NCBI RefSeq assembly: GCF_932526225.1
Contig: NC_064045.1
Span: 868,001 to 932,000 of the forward strand
Length of the DNA: 64,000 nt
Direction: 5' to 3'
Origin: Nematostella vectensis
Taxonomy: Eukaryota; Cnidaria; Anthozoa; Actiniaria; Edwardsiidae
Under the pieces are notes generated by a model. It had not been told where the DNA came from. It made no database searches and saw only the letters and a list, made by a program, of their open reading frames with translations. The translations under genes were made by a program, and so were the position numbers. Numbering within the stretch: the stretch's first letter is position 1; each line of letters begins with the position of its first letter. Positions 38,145-51,134 of the stretch are shown piece by piece.

Positions 38145-39071
38145 ATAGTGTTCTTTGTTGAAGGGAAGTCTCAAAACTTCTGGGTTGGACCGCATATGGT
38201 ACTTTTAAGAGCCTCTCGAGAGAACAAGCCTTATCTAGATTTTTTTGGTCCGTCCCGTCACGCCCAGGGCATGCACAAACACGTGAGGGCACCAACCCCC
38301 ATCACTTTTGTAATGGTCCTTCTTCCTTATCACAAGTCTGGTACTCTTAACATTATGTGGTGTCATGGAGTAATGTACTCTTACATGAGAGAGAAAGCGT
38401 CTTTTGTTTTAATTTTATATTGAAACCTGTGTCAACAGGTGTAAAGTGTATTAACACTAGCTTTACACCTATAAAATATCAACAACTATCTGTGATAGAA
38501 GTGGCTGGCGTAATGACAGCTTGGCTTGCTTGAATCTGCCTTGTATTTGGCTAGAACTAGTTCTTTGATCTCGAACGGGTAAAGGGGCCCATGCAGGTTA
38601 TTTTTTTTTCACAATATACACCTTATAATTATAATTGATGTCCATCGCAATCCCTGCTTCCTAAAGTTAGAGCCTAGTGCACCACTGGAGTCCAATGGAC
38701 TCCGAGAAATTTAAAAATTCATACTGCTAGTTTTGCCGCTGTTAATTTAACATATACCATTGTCTGGTCTTGCAAATAAATAATAAGAGATACTTTATAC
38801 ATTTCAATATATACAGAAATACTTTATATATTAATATAATATAAGAGTCTCCAGAGCGACTTTGAAGGCTGTTCCAAAAATGTGCTTATTATACATGTAC
38901 GACCTACTTTGGGTTTAGAAGTTTGTGAGAAGTCATTGAATATCTTATTCGGTTTTGATTCTCTGGTTACTGACAAGTCCTGGTGCAGGTGCTAATGGCC
39001 AGATTAGAAGAGTTCTGGGCTCTTGTCAAAGTCGTATTCGTTTTTTTTTTTCGGTGTTTTGAATAGTCCAC
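38145..39071 (+). repeat. Monomer 42: duplicate of monomer 32
   Basis: 927 bp. Null head with SGTLN and CAGAGCGAC. Confidence 0.95.
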
Positions 39072-40002
39072 ATGGTGTTCTTTGTTGAAGGGAAGTCTCA
39101 AAACTTCTGGGTTGGACCGCATGTGGTACTTCTAAGAGCCTCTCGAGAGAACAAGCCTTATCTAGATTTTTTTGGTCCGTCCTGTCACGCCCAGGGCATG
39201 CACAAACACGTGTGGGCACCAACCCCTATCACTTTTGTAATGGTCCTTCTTCCCTATCACAAGTCTGCTACTCATAACATTATGTGGTGTCATGGAGTAA
39301 TGTACTCTAACATGAGAGAGAAAGCGTCTTTTGTTTTAATTTTATATTGAAACCTGAGTCAACAGGTGTAAAGTGTATTAACACTAGCTTTACACCTGTA
39401 AAATATCAGCAACTATCTGTGATAGAAGTGGCTGGCGTAAAGACAGCTTGGCTTGCTTGAATCTCTGCCTTGTATTTGGATAGAAGTAGTTCTTTGATCT
39501 CGAACGGGTAAAGGGGCCCATGCAGGTTATTTTTTTTCACGGTATACACCTTATAATTATAATTGATGTCCATCGCAATCCCTGCTTCCTAAAGTTAGAG
39601 CCTAGTGCACCACTGGATTTCAATGGACTCCGAGAAATTTTAAAATGCATACTGCTAGTTTTGCCGCTGTTAATTTAACGTATACCATTGTCTGGTCTTG
39701 CAAATAAATAATAAGAGATACTTTATAAATTTCAATATATACAGAAATACTTTATATATAAATATAATATAAGAGTCGCCAGAGGGACTTTGAAGGCTTT
39801 TCCGAAAATGTGCTTATTATACATGTACGACCTACTTTGGGTTTAGAAGTTTGTGAGAAGTCATTGAATATCTTATTCGGTTTTGATTTATCTGGTGTAC
39901 TGACTAGTCCTGGTGCAGGTGCCAATGGCCAGATTAGAAGAATTCTGGGCTCTTGTCAAAGCCGTATTCGTTTTTTTTTTTTCTGTGTTTTGAATAGTCC
40001 AC
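39072..40002 (+). repeat. Monomer 43: duplicate of monomer 33
   Basis: 931 bp. Keeps the full set of divergent-tail bases, about 39,480-39,970. Confidence 0.95.
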
Positions 40003-40929
40003 ATGGTGTTCTTTGTTAAAGGGAAGTCTCAAAACTTCTGGGTTGGACCGCATGTGGTACTTCTAAGAGCCTCTCGAGAGAACAAGCCTTATCTAGATTT
40101 TTTTGGTCCGTCCTGTCACGCCCAGGGCATGCACAAACACGTGTGGGCACCAACCCCTATCACTTTTGTAATGGTCCTTCTTCCCTATCACAAGTCTGCT
40201 ACTCATAACATTATGTGGTGTCATGGAGTAATGTACTCTAACATGAGAGAGAAAGCGTCTTTTGTTTTAATTTTATATTGAAACCTGTGTCAACAGGTGT
40301 AAAGTGTATTAACACTAGCTTTACACCTGTAAAATATCAGCAACTATCTGTGATAGAAGTGGCTGGCGTAATGACAGCTTGGCTTGCTTGAATCTCTGCC
40401 TTGTATTTGGCTAGAACTAGTTCTTTGATCTCGAACGGGTAAAGGGGCCCATGCAGGTTATTTCTTTTCACGATATACACCTTATAATTATAATTGATGT
40501 CCATCGCAATCCCTCCTTCCTGAAGATAGAGCCTAGTGCACCACTGGAGTCCAATGGACTCCGTGAAATTTAAAAATGCATACCGCTAGTTTTGCCGCTG
40601 TTAATTTATCATATACCATTGTCTGGTCTCGCAAATAAATAATAAGAGATACATTATATATTTCAATATATACAGAAATACTTTATATGTTAATATAATA
40701 TAAGAGTCTCCAGAGGGACTTTGAAGGCTGTTCCAAAACTGTGCTTATTATACATGTACGACCTACATTGGGTTTAGAAGTTTGTGAGAAGTCATTGAAT
40801 ATCTTATTCGGTTTTGATTCTCTGGTTACTGACAAGTCCTGGTGCATGTGCTAATGGCCAGATTAGAAGAGTTCTGGGCTCTTGTCAAAGTCGTAATTGT
40901 TTTTTTTTTCGGTGTTTTGAATAGTCCAC
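40003..40929 (+). repeat. Monomer 44: duplicate of monomer 34
   Basis: 927 bp. CCTACATTGG and GTGCATGTGC shared. Confidence 0.95.
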
Positions 40930-41857
40930 ATGGTGTTCTTTGTTGAAGGGAAGTCTCAAAACTTCTGGGTTGGACCGCATGTGGTACTTCTAAGAGCCTC
41001 TCGAGAGAACAAGCCTTATCTAGATTTTTTTGGTCCGTCCTGTCACGCCCAGGGCATGCACAAACACGTGTGGGCACCAACCCCTATCACTTTTGTAATG
41101 GTCCTTCTTCCCTATCACAAGTCTGCTACTCATAACATTATGTGGTGTCATGGAGTAATGTACTCTAACATGAGAGAGAAAGCGTCTTTTGTTTTAATTT
41201 TATATTGAAACCTGAGTCAACAGGTGTAAAGTGTATTAACACTAGCTTTACACCTGTAAAATATCAGCATCTATCTGTGATAGAAGTGGCTGGCGTAAAG
41301 ACAGCTTGGATTGCTTGAATCTCTGCCTTGTATTTGGATAGAAGTAGTTCTTTGATCTCGAACGGGTAAAGGGGCCCATGCAGGTTATTTTTTTCACGGT
41401 ATACACCTTATAATTATAATTGATGTCCATCGCAATCCCTCCTTCCTGAAGATAGAGCCTAGTGCACCACTGGAGTCCAATGGACTCCGTGAAATTTAAA
41501 AATGCATACCGCTAGTTTTGCCGCTGTTAATTTATCATATACCATTGTCTGGTCTCGCAAATAAATAATAAGAGATACATTATATATTTCAATATATACA
41601 GAAATACTTTATATGTTAATATAATATAAGAGTCTCCAGAGGGACTTTGAAGGCTGTTCCAAAACTGTGCTTATTATACATGTACGACCTACTTTGGGTT
41701 TAGAAGTTTGTGAGAAGTCATTGAATATCTTATTCGGTTTTGATTCTCTGGTTACTGACAAGTCCTGGTGCAGGTGCCAATGGCCAGATTAGAAGAATTC
41801 TGGGCTCTTGTCAAAGTCGTATTCGTTTTTTATTTTTCGGTGTATTGAATAGTCCAC
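40930..41857 (+). repeat. Monomer 45: duplicate of monomer 35
   Basis: 928 bp, one T fewer than monomer 35 in the last T-rich tract (near 41,830), beyond the end of the duplicated unit. Confidence 0.95.
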
Positions 41858-42788
41858 ATAGTGTTCTTTGTTGAAGGGAAGTCTCAAAACTTCTGGGTTG
41901 GACCGCATATGGTACTTTTAAGAGCCTCTCGAGAGAACAAGCCTTATCTAGATTTTTTTGGTCCGTCCTGTCACGCCCAGGGCATGCACAAACACGTGAG
42001 GGCACCAACCCCCATCACTTTTGTAATGGTCCTTCTTCCTTATCACAAGTCTGCTACTCATAACATTATGTGGTGTCATGGAGTAATGTACTCTTACATG
42101 AGAGAGAAAGCGTCTTTTGTTTTAATTTTATATTGAAACCTGAGTCAACAGGTGTAAAGTGTATTAACACTAGCTTTACACCTGTAAAATATCAGCAACT
42201 ATCTGTGATAGAAGTGGCTGGCGTAAAGACAGCTTGGCTTGCTTGAATCTCTGCCTTGTATTTGGATAGAACTAGTTCTTTGATCTCGAACGGGTAAAGG
42301 GGCCCATGCAGGTTATTTGTTTTCACGATATACACCTTATAATTATAATTGATGTCCATCGCAATCCCTGCTTCCCAAAGTTAGAGCCTAGTGCACCACT
42401 GGAGTCCAATGGACTCCGAGAAATTTAAAAATTTATACTGCTAGTTTTGCCGCTGTTAATTTAACATATACCATTGTCTGGTCTTGCAAATAAATAATAA
42501 GAGATACTTTATACATTTCAATATATACAGAAATACTTTATATATTAATATAATATAAGAGTCTCCAGAGGGACTTTGAAGGCTGTTCCAAAAATGTGCT
42601 TATTATACATGTACGACCTACTCTGGGTTTAGAAGTTTGTGAGAAGTCATTAAATATCTTATTCGGTTTTGATTTATCTGGTGTACTGACTAGTCCTGGT
42701 GCAGGTGCCAATGGCCAGATTAGAAGAGTTCTGGGCTCTTGTCAAAGTCGTATTCGTTTTTTATTTTTCGGTGTATTGAATAGTCCAC
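41858..42788 (+). repeat. Monomer 46: null / RAPTP / A2 / P2
   Basis: 931 bp. Residue 38 is C again. Private C 42376, ATTTATACTG at 42431, C 42623 and A 42652. Confidence 0.95.
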
Positions 42789-43704
42789 ATGGTGTTCTTT
42801 GTTAAAGGGAAGTCTCAAAACTTCTGGGTTGGACCGCATATGGTACTTCTAAGAGCCTCTCGAGAGAACCAGTCTTATCTAGATTTTTTTGGTCCGTCCT
42901 GTCACGCCCAGGGCATGCACAAACACGTGTGGGCCCCACCCACCATCACTTTTGTAATGGTCCCTCTTCCTTATCACAAGTCTGGTACTCTTAACATGGA
43001 GTAATGTACTCTTACATGAGAGAGAAAGCGTCTTTTGTTTTAATTTTATATTGAAACCTGAGTCAACAGGTGTAAAGTGTATTAACACTAGCTTTACACC
43101 TGTAAAATATCAGCAACTATCTGTGATAGAAGTGGCTGGCGTAATGACAGCTTGGCTTGCTTGAATCTCTGCCTTGTATTTGGATAGAACTAGTTCTTTG
43201 ATCTCGAACGGGTAAAGGGGCCCATGCAGAATATTTCTTTTCACGATATACACCTTATAATTATAATTGATGTCCATCGCAATCCCTCCTTCCTGAAGAT
43301 AGAGCCTAGTGCACCACTGGAGTCCAATGGACTCCGTGAAATTTAAAAATGCATACCGCTAGTTTTGCCGCTGTTAATTTATCATATACCATTGTCTGGT
43401 CTCGCAAATAAATAATAAGAGATACATTATATATTTCAATATATACAGAAATACTTTATATGTTAATATAATATAAGAGTCTCCAGAGGGACTTTGAAGG
43501 CTGTTCCAAAACTGTGCTTATTATACATGTACGACCTACTTTGGGTTTAGAAGTTTGTGAGAAGTCATTGAATATCTTATTCGGTTTTGATTCTCTGGTT
43601 ACTGACAAGTCCTGGTGCAGGTGCCAATGGCCAGATTAGAAGAATTCTGGGCTCTTGTCAAAGTCGTATTCGTTTTTTATTTTTCGGTGTATTGAATAGT
43701 CCAC
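42789..43704 (+). repeat. Monomer 47: KMQ, 13-bp deletion / A4 / P4
   Basis: 916 bp, the only copy with a deletion inside the open frame. AACATGGAG at 42993-43001 replaces a longer stretch, removing 13 bp between two CAT triplets and shifting the frame to a stop after 71 codons. Other private bases: T 42873, C 42936, A 43230 and A 43231. Confidence 0.95.
42993..43001 (+). other. 13-bp microhomology deletion in monomer 47
   Basis: Other copies have AACAT, then TATGTGGTGT, then CATGGAG. Here one CAT and the intervening bases are missing, leaving AACATGGAG. The CAT repeats at both ends suggest slippage or microhomology joining. Confidence 0.9.
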
Positions 43705-44635
43705 ATAGTGTTCTTTGTTGAAGGGAAGTCTCAAAACTTCTGGGTTGGACCGCATATGGTACTTTTAAGAGCCTCTCGAGAGAACAAGCCTTATCTAGAT
43801 TTTTTTGGTCCGTCCTGTCACGCCCAGGGCATGCACAAACACGTGAGGGCACCAACCCCCATCACTTTTGTAATGGTCCTTCTTCCTTATCACAAGTCTG
43901 CTACTCATAACATTATGTGGTGTCATGGAGTAATGTACTCTTACATGAGAGAGAAAGCGTCTTTTGTTTTAATTTTATATTGAAACCTGAGTCAACAGGT
44001 GTAAAGTGTATTAACACTAGCTTTACACCTGTAAAATATCAGCAACTATCTGTGATAGAAGTGGCTGGCGTAAAGACAGCTTGGCTTGCTTGAATCTCTG
44101 CGTTGTATTTGGATAGAACTAGTTCTTTGATCTCGAACGGGTAAAGGGGCCCATGCAGGTTATTTTTTTTCACGATATACACCTTATAACTATAATTGAT
44201 GTCCATCGCAATCCCTGCTTCCTAAAGTTAGAGCCTAGTGCACCACTGGAGTCCAATGGACTCCGAGAAATTTAAAAATTCATACTGCTAGTTTTGCCGC
44301 TGTTAATTTAACATATACCATTGTCTGGTCTTGCAAATAAATAATAAGAGATACTTTATACATTTCAATATATACAGAAATACTTTATATATTAATATAA
44401 TATAAGAGTCTCCAGAGGGACTTTGAAGGCTGTTCCAAAAATGTGCTTATTATACATGTACGACCTACTTTGGGTTTAGAAGTTTGTGAGAAGTCATTGA
44501 ATATCTTATTCGGTTTTGATTTATCTGGTGTACTGACTAGTCCTGGTGCAGGTGCCAATGGCCAGATTAGAAGAGTTCTGGGCTCTTGTCAAAGTCGTAT
44601 TCGTTTTTTATTTTTCGGTGTATTGAATAGTCCAC
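43705..44635 (+). repeat. Monomer 48: null / RAPTP / A2 / P2
   Basis: 931 bp. C at 44190 is a private break of the TTATAATTATAA palindrome. GAATCTCTGCG present. Confidence 0.95.
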
Positions 44636-45560
44636 ATGGTGTTCTTTGTTAAAGGGAAGTCTCAAAACTTCTGGGTTGGACCGCATATGGTACTTCTAAG
44701 AGCCTCTCGAGAGAACCAGCCTTATCTAGATTTTTTTGGTCCGTCTTGTCACGCCCAGGGCATGCACAAACACGTGTGGGCCGCACCCACCATCACTTTT
44801 GTAATGGTCCCTCTTCCTTATCACAAGTCTGGTACTCTTAACATTATGTGGTGTCATGGAGTAATGTACTCTTACATGAGAGAAAAAGCGTCTTTTGTTT
44901 TAATTTTATATTGAAACCTGTGTCAACAGGTGTAAAGTGTATTAACACTAGCTTTACACCTATAAAATATCAACAACTATCTGTGATAGAAGTGGCTGGC
45001 GTAATGACAGCTTGGCTTGCTTGAATCTGTCTTGTATTTGGCTAGAACTAGTTCTTTGATCTCGAACGGGTAAATGGGCCCATGCAGGTTATTTTTTTTC
45101 ACGATATACACCTTATAATTATAATTGATGTCCATCGCAATCCCTGATTCCTAAAGTTAGAGCCTAGTGCACCACTGGAGTCTAATGGACTCCGAGAAAT
45201 TTAAAAATGCATACTGCTAGTTTTGCCGCTGTTAATTTATCATATACCATTGTCTGGTCTCGCAAATAAATAATAAGAGATACATTATATATTTCAATAT
45301 ATACAGAAATACTTTATATCTTAATATAATATAAGAGTCTCCAGAGGGACTTTGAAGGCTGTTCCAAAACTGTGCTTATTATACATGTACGACCTACTTT
45401 TGGTTTAGAAGTTTGTGAGAAGTCATTGAATATCTTATTCGGTTTTAATTCTCTGGTTACTGACAAGTCCTGGTGCAGGTGCTAATGGCCAGATTAGAAG
45501 AGTTCTGGGCTCTTGTCAAAGTCGTATTCGTTTTTTTTTTCTGTGTTTTGAATAGTCCAC
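44636..45560 (+). repeat. Monomer 49: KMQ / AAPT / A3 / P3
   Basis: 925 bp. T 45075, A 45147, C 45320 and A 45447 are shared only with monomer 52. CGTCTTGTC is private. Confidence 0.95.
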
Positions 45561-46491
45561 ATGGTGTTCTTTGTTGAAGGGAAGTCTCAAAACTTCTGGG
45601 TTGGACCGCATGTGGTACTTCTAAGAGCCTCTCGAGAGAACAAGCCTTATCTAGATTTTTTTGGTCCGTCCTGTCACGCCCAGGGCATGCACAAACACGT
45701 GTGGGCACCAACCCCTATCACTTTTGTAATGGTCCTTCTTCCCTATCACAAGTCTGCTACTCATAACATTATGTGGTGTCATGGAGTAATGTACTCTAAC
45801 ATGAGAGAGAAAGCGTCTTTTGTTTTAATTTTATATTGAAACCTGTGTCAACAGGTGTAAAGTGTATTAACACTAGCTTTACACCTGTAAAATATCAGCA
45901 ACTATCTGTGATAGAAGTGGCTGGCGTAATGACAGCTTGGCTTGCTTGAATCTCTGCCTTGTATTTGGATAGAACTAGTTCTTTGATCTCGAACGGGTAA
46001 AGGGGCCCATGCAGGTTATTTTTTTTCACGATATACACCTTATAATTATAATTGATGTCGATCGCAATCCCTGCTTCCTAAAGTTAGAGCCTAGTGCACC
46101 ACTGGAGTCCAATGGACTCCGAGAAATTTAAAAATTCATACTGCTAGTTTTGCCGCTGTTAATTTAACATATACCATTGTCTGGTCTTGCAAATAAATAA
46201 TAAGAGATACTTTATACATTTCAATATATACAGAAATACTTTATATATTAATATAATATAAGAGTCTCCAGAGGGACTTTGAAGGCTGTTCCAAAAATGT
46301 GCTTATTATACATGTACGACCTACTTTGGGTTTAGAAGTTTGTGAGAAGTCATTGAATATCTTATTCGGTTTTGATTTATCTGGTGTACTGACTAGTCCT
46401 GGTGCAGGTGCCAATGGCCAGATTAGAAGAGTTCTGGGCTCTTGTCAAAGTCGTATTCGTTTTTTATTTTTCGGTGTATTGAATAGTCCAC
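45561..46491 (+). repeat. Monomer 50: EVK / APTP / A2 / P2
   Basis: 931 bp. GTCGATCG variant; repeated as monomer 53. Confidence 0.95.
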
Positions 46492-47420
46492 ATGGTGTTC
46501 TTTGTTAAAGGGAAGTCTCAAAACTTCTGGGTTGGACCGCATGTGGTACTTCTAAGAGCCTCTCGAGAGAACAAGCCTTATCTAGATTTTTTTGGTCCGT
46601 CCTGTCACGCCCAGGGCATGCACAAACACGTGTGGGCCTCACCCCCCATCACTTTTGTAATGGTCCCTCCTCCTTATCACAAGTCTGCTACTCATAACAT
46701 TATGTGGTGTCATGGAGTAATGTACTCTTACATGAGAGAGAAAGCGTCTTTTGTTTTAATTTTATATTGAAACCTGAGTCAACAGGTGTAAAGTGTATTA
46801 ACACTAGCTTTACACCTGTAAAATATCAGCAACTATCTGTGATAGAAGTGGCTGGCGTAATGACAGCTTGGCTTGCTTGAATCTCTGCCTTGTATTTGGA
46901 TAGAACTAGTTCTTTGATCTCGAACGGGTAAAGGGGCCCATGCAGGTTATTTCTTTTCACGATATACACCTTATAATTATAATTGATGTCCATCGCAATC
47001 CCTCCTTCCTGAAGATAGAGCCTAGTGCACCACTGGAGTCCAATGGACTCCGTGAAATTTAAAAATGCATACCGCTAGTTTTGCCGCTGTTAATTTATCA
47101 TATACCATTGTCTGGTCTCGCAAATAAATAATAAGAGATACATTATATATTTCAATATATACAGAAATACTTTATATGTTAATATAATATAAGAGTCTCC
47201 AGAGGGACTTTGAAGGCTGTTCCAAAACTGTGCTTATTATACATGTACGACCTACTTTGGGTTTAGAAGTTTGTGAGAAGTCATTGAATATCTTATTCGG
47301 TTTTGATTCTCTGGTTACTGACAAGTCCTGGTGCAGGTGCCAATGGCTAGATTAGAAGAATTCTGGGCTCTTGTCAAAGTCGTATTCGTTTTTTATTTTT
47401 CGGTGTATTGAATAGTCCAC
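46492..47420 (+). repeat. Monomer 51: KVK / ASPP / A4 / P4
   Basis: 929 bp. TTTCTTTT, CTCCTTCC; junction with CTAGATT and GAATTC. Repeated as monomer 54. Confidence 0.95.
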
Positions 47421-48345
47421 ATAGTGTTCTTTGTTGAAGGGAAGTCTCAAAACTTCTGGGTTGGACCGCATATGGTACTTTTAAGAGCCTCTCGAGAGAA
47501 CAAGCCTTATCTAGATTTTTTTGGTCCGTCCTGTCACGCCCAGGGCATGCACAAACACGTGAGGGCACCAACCCCCATCACTTTTGTAATGGTCCTTCTT
47601 CCTTATCACAAGTCTGCTACTCATAACATTATGTGGTGTCATGGAGTAATGTACTCTTACATGAGAGAGAAAGCGTCTTTTGTTTTAATTTTATATTGAA
47701 ACCTGTGTCAACAGGTGTAAAGTGTATTAACACTAGCTTTACACCTATAAAATATCAACAACTATCTGTGATAGAAGTGGCTGGCGTAATGACAGCTTGG
47801 CTTGCTTGAATCTGTCTTGTATTTGGCTAGAACTAGTTCTTTGATCTCGAACGGGTAAATGGGCCCATGCAGGTTATTTTTTTTCACGATATACACCTTA
47901 TAATTATAATTGATGTCCATCGCAATCCCTGATTCCTAAAGTTAGAGCCTAGTGCACCACTGGAGTCTAATGGACTCCGAGAAATTTAAAAATGCATACT
48001 GCTAGTTTTGCCGCTGTTAATTTATCATATACCATTGTCTGGTCTCGCAAATAAATAATAAGAGATACATTATATATTTCAATATATACAGAAATACTTT
48101 ATATCTTAATATAATATAAGAGTCTCCAGAGGGACTTTGAAGGCTGTTCCAAAACTGTGCTTATTATACATGTACGACCTACTTTTGATTTAGAAGTTTG
48201 TGAGAAGTCATTGAATATCTTATTCGGTTTTAATTCTCTGGTTACTGACAAGTCCTGGTGCAGGTGCTAATGGCCAGATTAGAAGAGTTCTGGGCTCTTG
48301 TCAAAGTCGTATTCGTTTTTTTTTTCTGTGTTTTGAATAGTCCAC
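47421..48345 (+). repeat. Monomer 52: null head joined to A3 / P3 tail
   Basis: 925 bp. A null head (RAPTP, GAGAGAAAG) is fused to a monomer-49 tail; this is the 3-monomer duplication junction. Private A at 48188. Confidence 0.95.
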
Positions 48346-49276
48346 ATGGTGTTCTTTGTTGAAGGGAAGTCTCAAAACTTCTGGGTTGGACCGCATGTGG
48401 TACTTCTAAGAGCCTCTCGAGAGAACAAGCCTTATCTAGATTTTTTTGGTCCGTCCTGTCACGCCCAGGGCATGCACAAACACGTGTGGGCACCAACCCC
48501 TATCACTTTTGTAATGGTCCTTCTTCCCTATCACAAGTCTGCTACTCATAACATTATGTGGTGTCATGGAGTAATGTACTCTAACATGAGAGAGAAAGCG
48601 TCTTTTGTTTTAATTTTATATTGAAACCTGTGTCAACAGGTGTAAAGTGTATTAACACTAGCTTTACACCTGTAAAATATCAGCAACTATCTGTGATAGA
48701 AGTGGCTGGCGTAATGACAGCTTGGCTTGCTTGAATCTCTGCCTTGTATTTGGATAGAACTAGTTCTTTGATCTCGAACGGGTAAAGGGGCCCATGCAGG
48801 TTATTTTTTTTCACGATATACACCTTATAATTATAATTGATGTCGATCGCAATCCCTGCTTCCTAAAGTTAGAGCCTAGTGCACCACTGGAGTCCAATGG
48901 ACTCCGAGAAATTTAAAAATTCATACTGCTAGTTTTGCCGCTGTTAATTTAACATATACCATTGTCTGGTCTTGCAAATAAATAATAAGAGATACTTTAT
49001 ACATTTCAATATATACAGAAATACTTTATATATTAATATAATATAAGAGTCTCCAGAGGGACTTTGAAGGCTGTTCCAAAAATGTGCTTATTATACATGT
49101 ACGACCTACTTTGGGTTTAGAAGTTTGTGAGAAGTCATTGAATATCTTATTCGGTTTTGATTTATCTGGTGTACTGACTAGTCCTGGTGCAGGTGCCAAT
49201 GGCCAGATTAGAAGAGTTCTGGGCTCTTGTCAAAGTCGTATTCGTTTTTTATTTTTCGGTGTATTGAATAGTCCAC
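48346..49276 (+). repeat. Monomer 53: EVK / APTP / A2 / P2
   Basis: 931 bp. Copy of monomer 50 with no difference noticed. Confidence 0.95.
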
Positions 49277-50205
49277 ATGGTGTTCTTTGTTAAAGGGAAG
49301 TCTCAAAACTCCTGGGTTGGACCGCATGTGGTACTTCTAAGAGCCTCTCGAGAGAACAAGCCTTATCTAGATTTTTTTGGTCCGTCCTGTAACGCCCAGG
49401 GCATGCACAAACACGTGTGGGCCTCACCCCCCATCACTTTTGTAATGGTCCCTCCTCCTTATCACAAGTCTGCTACTCATAACATTATGTGGTGTCATGG
49501 AGTAATGTACTCTTACATGAGAGAGAAAGCGTCTTTTGTTTTAATTTTATATTGAAACCTGAGTCAACAGGTGTAAAGTGTATTAACACTAGCTTTACAC
49601 CTGTAATATATCAGCAACTATCTGTGATAGAAGTGGCTGGCGTAATGACAGCTTGGCTTGCTTGAATCTCTGCCTTGTATTTGGATAGAACTAGTTCTTT
49701 GATCTCGAACGGGTAAAGGGGACCATGCAGGTTATTTCTTTTCACGATATACACCTTATAATTATAATTGATGTCCATCGCAATCCCTCCTTCCTGAAGA
49801 TAGAGCCTAGTGCACCACTGGAGTCCAATGGACTCCATGAAATTTAAAAATGCATACCGCTAGTTTTGCCGCTGTTAATTTATCATATACCATTGTCTGG
49901 TCTCGCAAATAAATAATAAGAGATACATTATATATTTCAATATATACAGAAATACTTTATATGTTAATATAATATAAGAGTCTCCAGAGGGACTTTGAAG
50001 GCTGTTCCAAAACTGTGCTTATTATACATGTACGACCTACTTTGGGTTTAGAAGTTTGTGAGAAGTCATTGAATATCTTATTCGGTTTTGATTCTCTGGT
50101 TACTGACAAGTCCTGGTGCAGGTGCCAATGGCTAGATTAGAAGAATTCTGGGCTCTTGTCAAAGTCGTATTCGTTTTTTATTTTTCGGTGTATTGAATAG
50201 TCCAC
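49277..50205 (+). repeat. Monomer 54: KVK / ASPP / A4 / P4
   Basis: 929 bp. Copy of monomer 51 with five new bases: C 49311 (W-adjacent F to S), A 49391 (H to N), T 49607, A 49722 (breaks GGGCCC) and A 49837. The antisense frame is open for 75 codons. Confidence 0.95.
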
Positions 50206-51134
50206 ATAGTGTTCTTTGTTGAAGGGAAGTCTCAAAACTTCTGGGTTGGACCGCATATGGTACTTTTAAGAGCCTCTCGAGAGAACAAGCCTTATCTAGA
50301 TTTTTTTGGTCCGTCCTGTCACGCCCAGGGCATGCACAAACACGTGAGGGCACCAACCCCCATCACTTTTGTAATGGTCCTTCTTCCTTATCACAAGTCT
50401 GCTACTCATAACATTATGTGGTGTCATGGAGTAATGTACTCTTACATGAGAGAGAAAGCGTCTTTTGTTTTAATTTTATATTGAAACCTGAGTCAACAGG
50501 TGTAAAGTGTATTAACACTAGCTTTACACCTGTAAAATATCAGCAACTACCTGTGATAGAAGTGGCTGGCGTAAAGACAGCTTGGCTTGCTTGAATCTCT
50601 GCCTTGTATTTGGATAGAACTAGTTCTTTGATCTCGAACGGGTAAAGGGGCCCATGCAGGTTATTTCTTTTCACGATATACACCTTATAATTATAATTGA
50701 TGTCCATCGCAATCCCTCCTTCCTGAAGATAGAGCCTAGTGCACCACTGGAGTCCAATGGACTCCGTGAAATTTAAAAATGCATACCGCTAGTTTTGCCG
50801 CTGTTAATTTATCATATACCATTGTCTGGTCTCGCAAATAAATAATAAGAGATACATTATATATTTCAATATATACAGAAATACTTTATATGTTAATATA
50901 ATATAAGAGTCTCCAGAGGGACTTTGAAGGCTGTTCCAAAACTGTGCTTATTATACATGTACGACCTACTTTGGGTTTAGAAGTTTGTGAGAAGTCATTG
51001 AATATTTTATTCGGTTTTGATTCTCTGGTTACTGACAAGTCCTGGTGCAGGTGCCAATGGCTAGATTAGAAGAATTCTGGGCTCTTGTCAAAGTCGTATT
51101 CGTTTTTTATTTTTCGGTGTATTGAATAGTCCAC
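50206..51134 (+). repeat. Monomer 55: null / RAPTP / A4 / P4
   Basis: 929 bp. A null head is followed by an A4 tail rather than the usual A2, and by another null head. Private C 50550 and T 51006. Confidence 0.95.

Larger units (their letters stand above)
32171..41460 (+). repeat. 10-monomer higher-order unit, copy 2
   Basis: This is the direct continuation of copy 1, repeating it monomer for monomer (lengths 930, 926, 929, 928, 925, 929, 927, 931, 927 in both). Every rare variant listed for copy 1 recurs 9,281 bp later, for example T at 41270 for T at 31989. It has C at 35651 where copy 1 has T. Similarity continues past the limit through a common A4 core, and ends by 41,83x where the T-run shortens by one and residue 38 of the open frame returns from R to C. 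Confidence 0.95.
44900..47685 (+). repeat. 3-monomer tandem duplication, copy 1 (2,785 bp)
   Basis: Tail of monomer 49, monomer 50 and 51, and the head of monomer 52. Four rare bases (T 45075, A 45147, C 45320, A 45447) recur exactly 2,785 bp downstream. The left limit lies after GAGAAAAAGCG near 44,884, which is GAGAGAAAGCG at the corresponding place in copy 2. Confidence 0.9.
47686..50470 (+). repeat. 3-monomer tandem duplication, copy 2
   Basis: It repeats copy 1: T 47860, A 47932, C 48105 and A 48232 match its rare bases at +2,785. It has gained its own changes: A 48188, C 49311, A 49391, T 49607, A 49722 and A 49837. Its left edge is inside the conserved stretch between the end of the open frame and the hairpin of monomer 52, joining a null head to a GTG/CCTAT tail. 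Confidence 0.88.
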
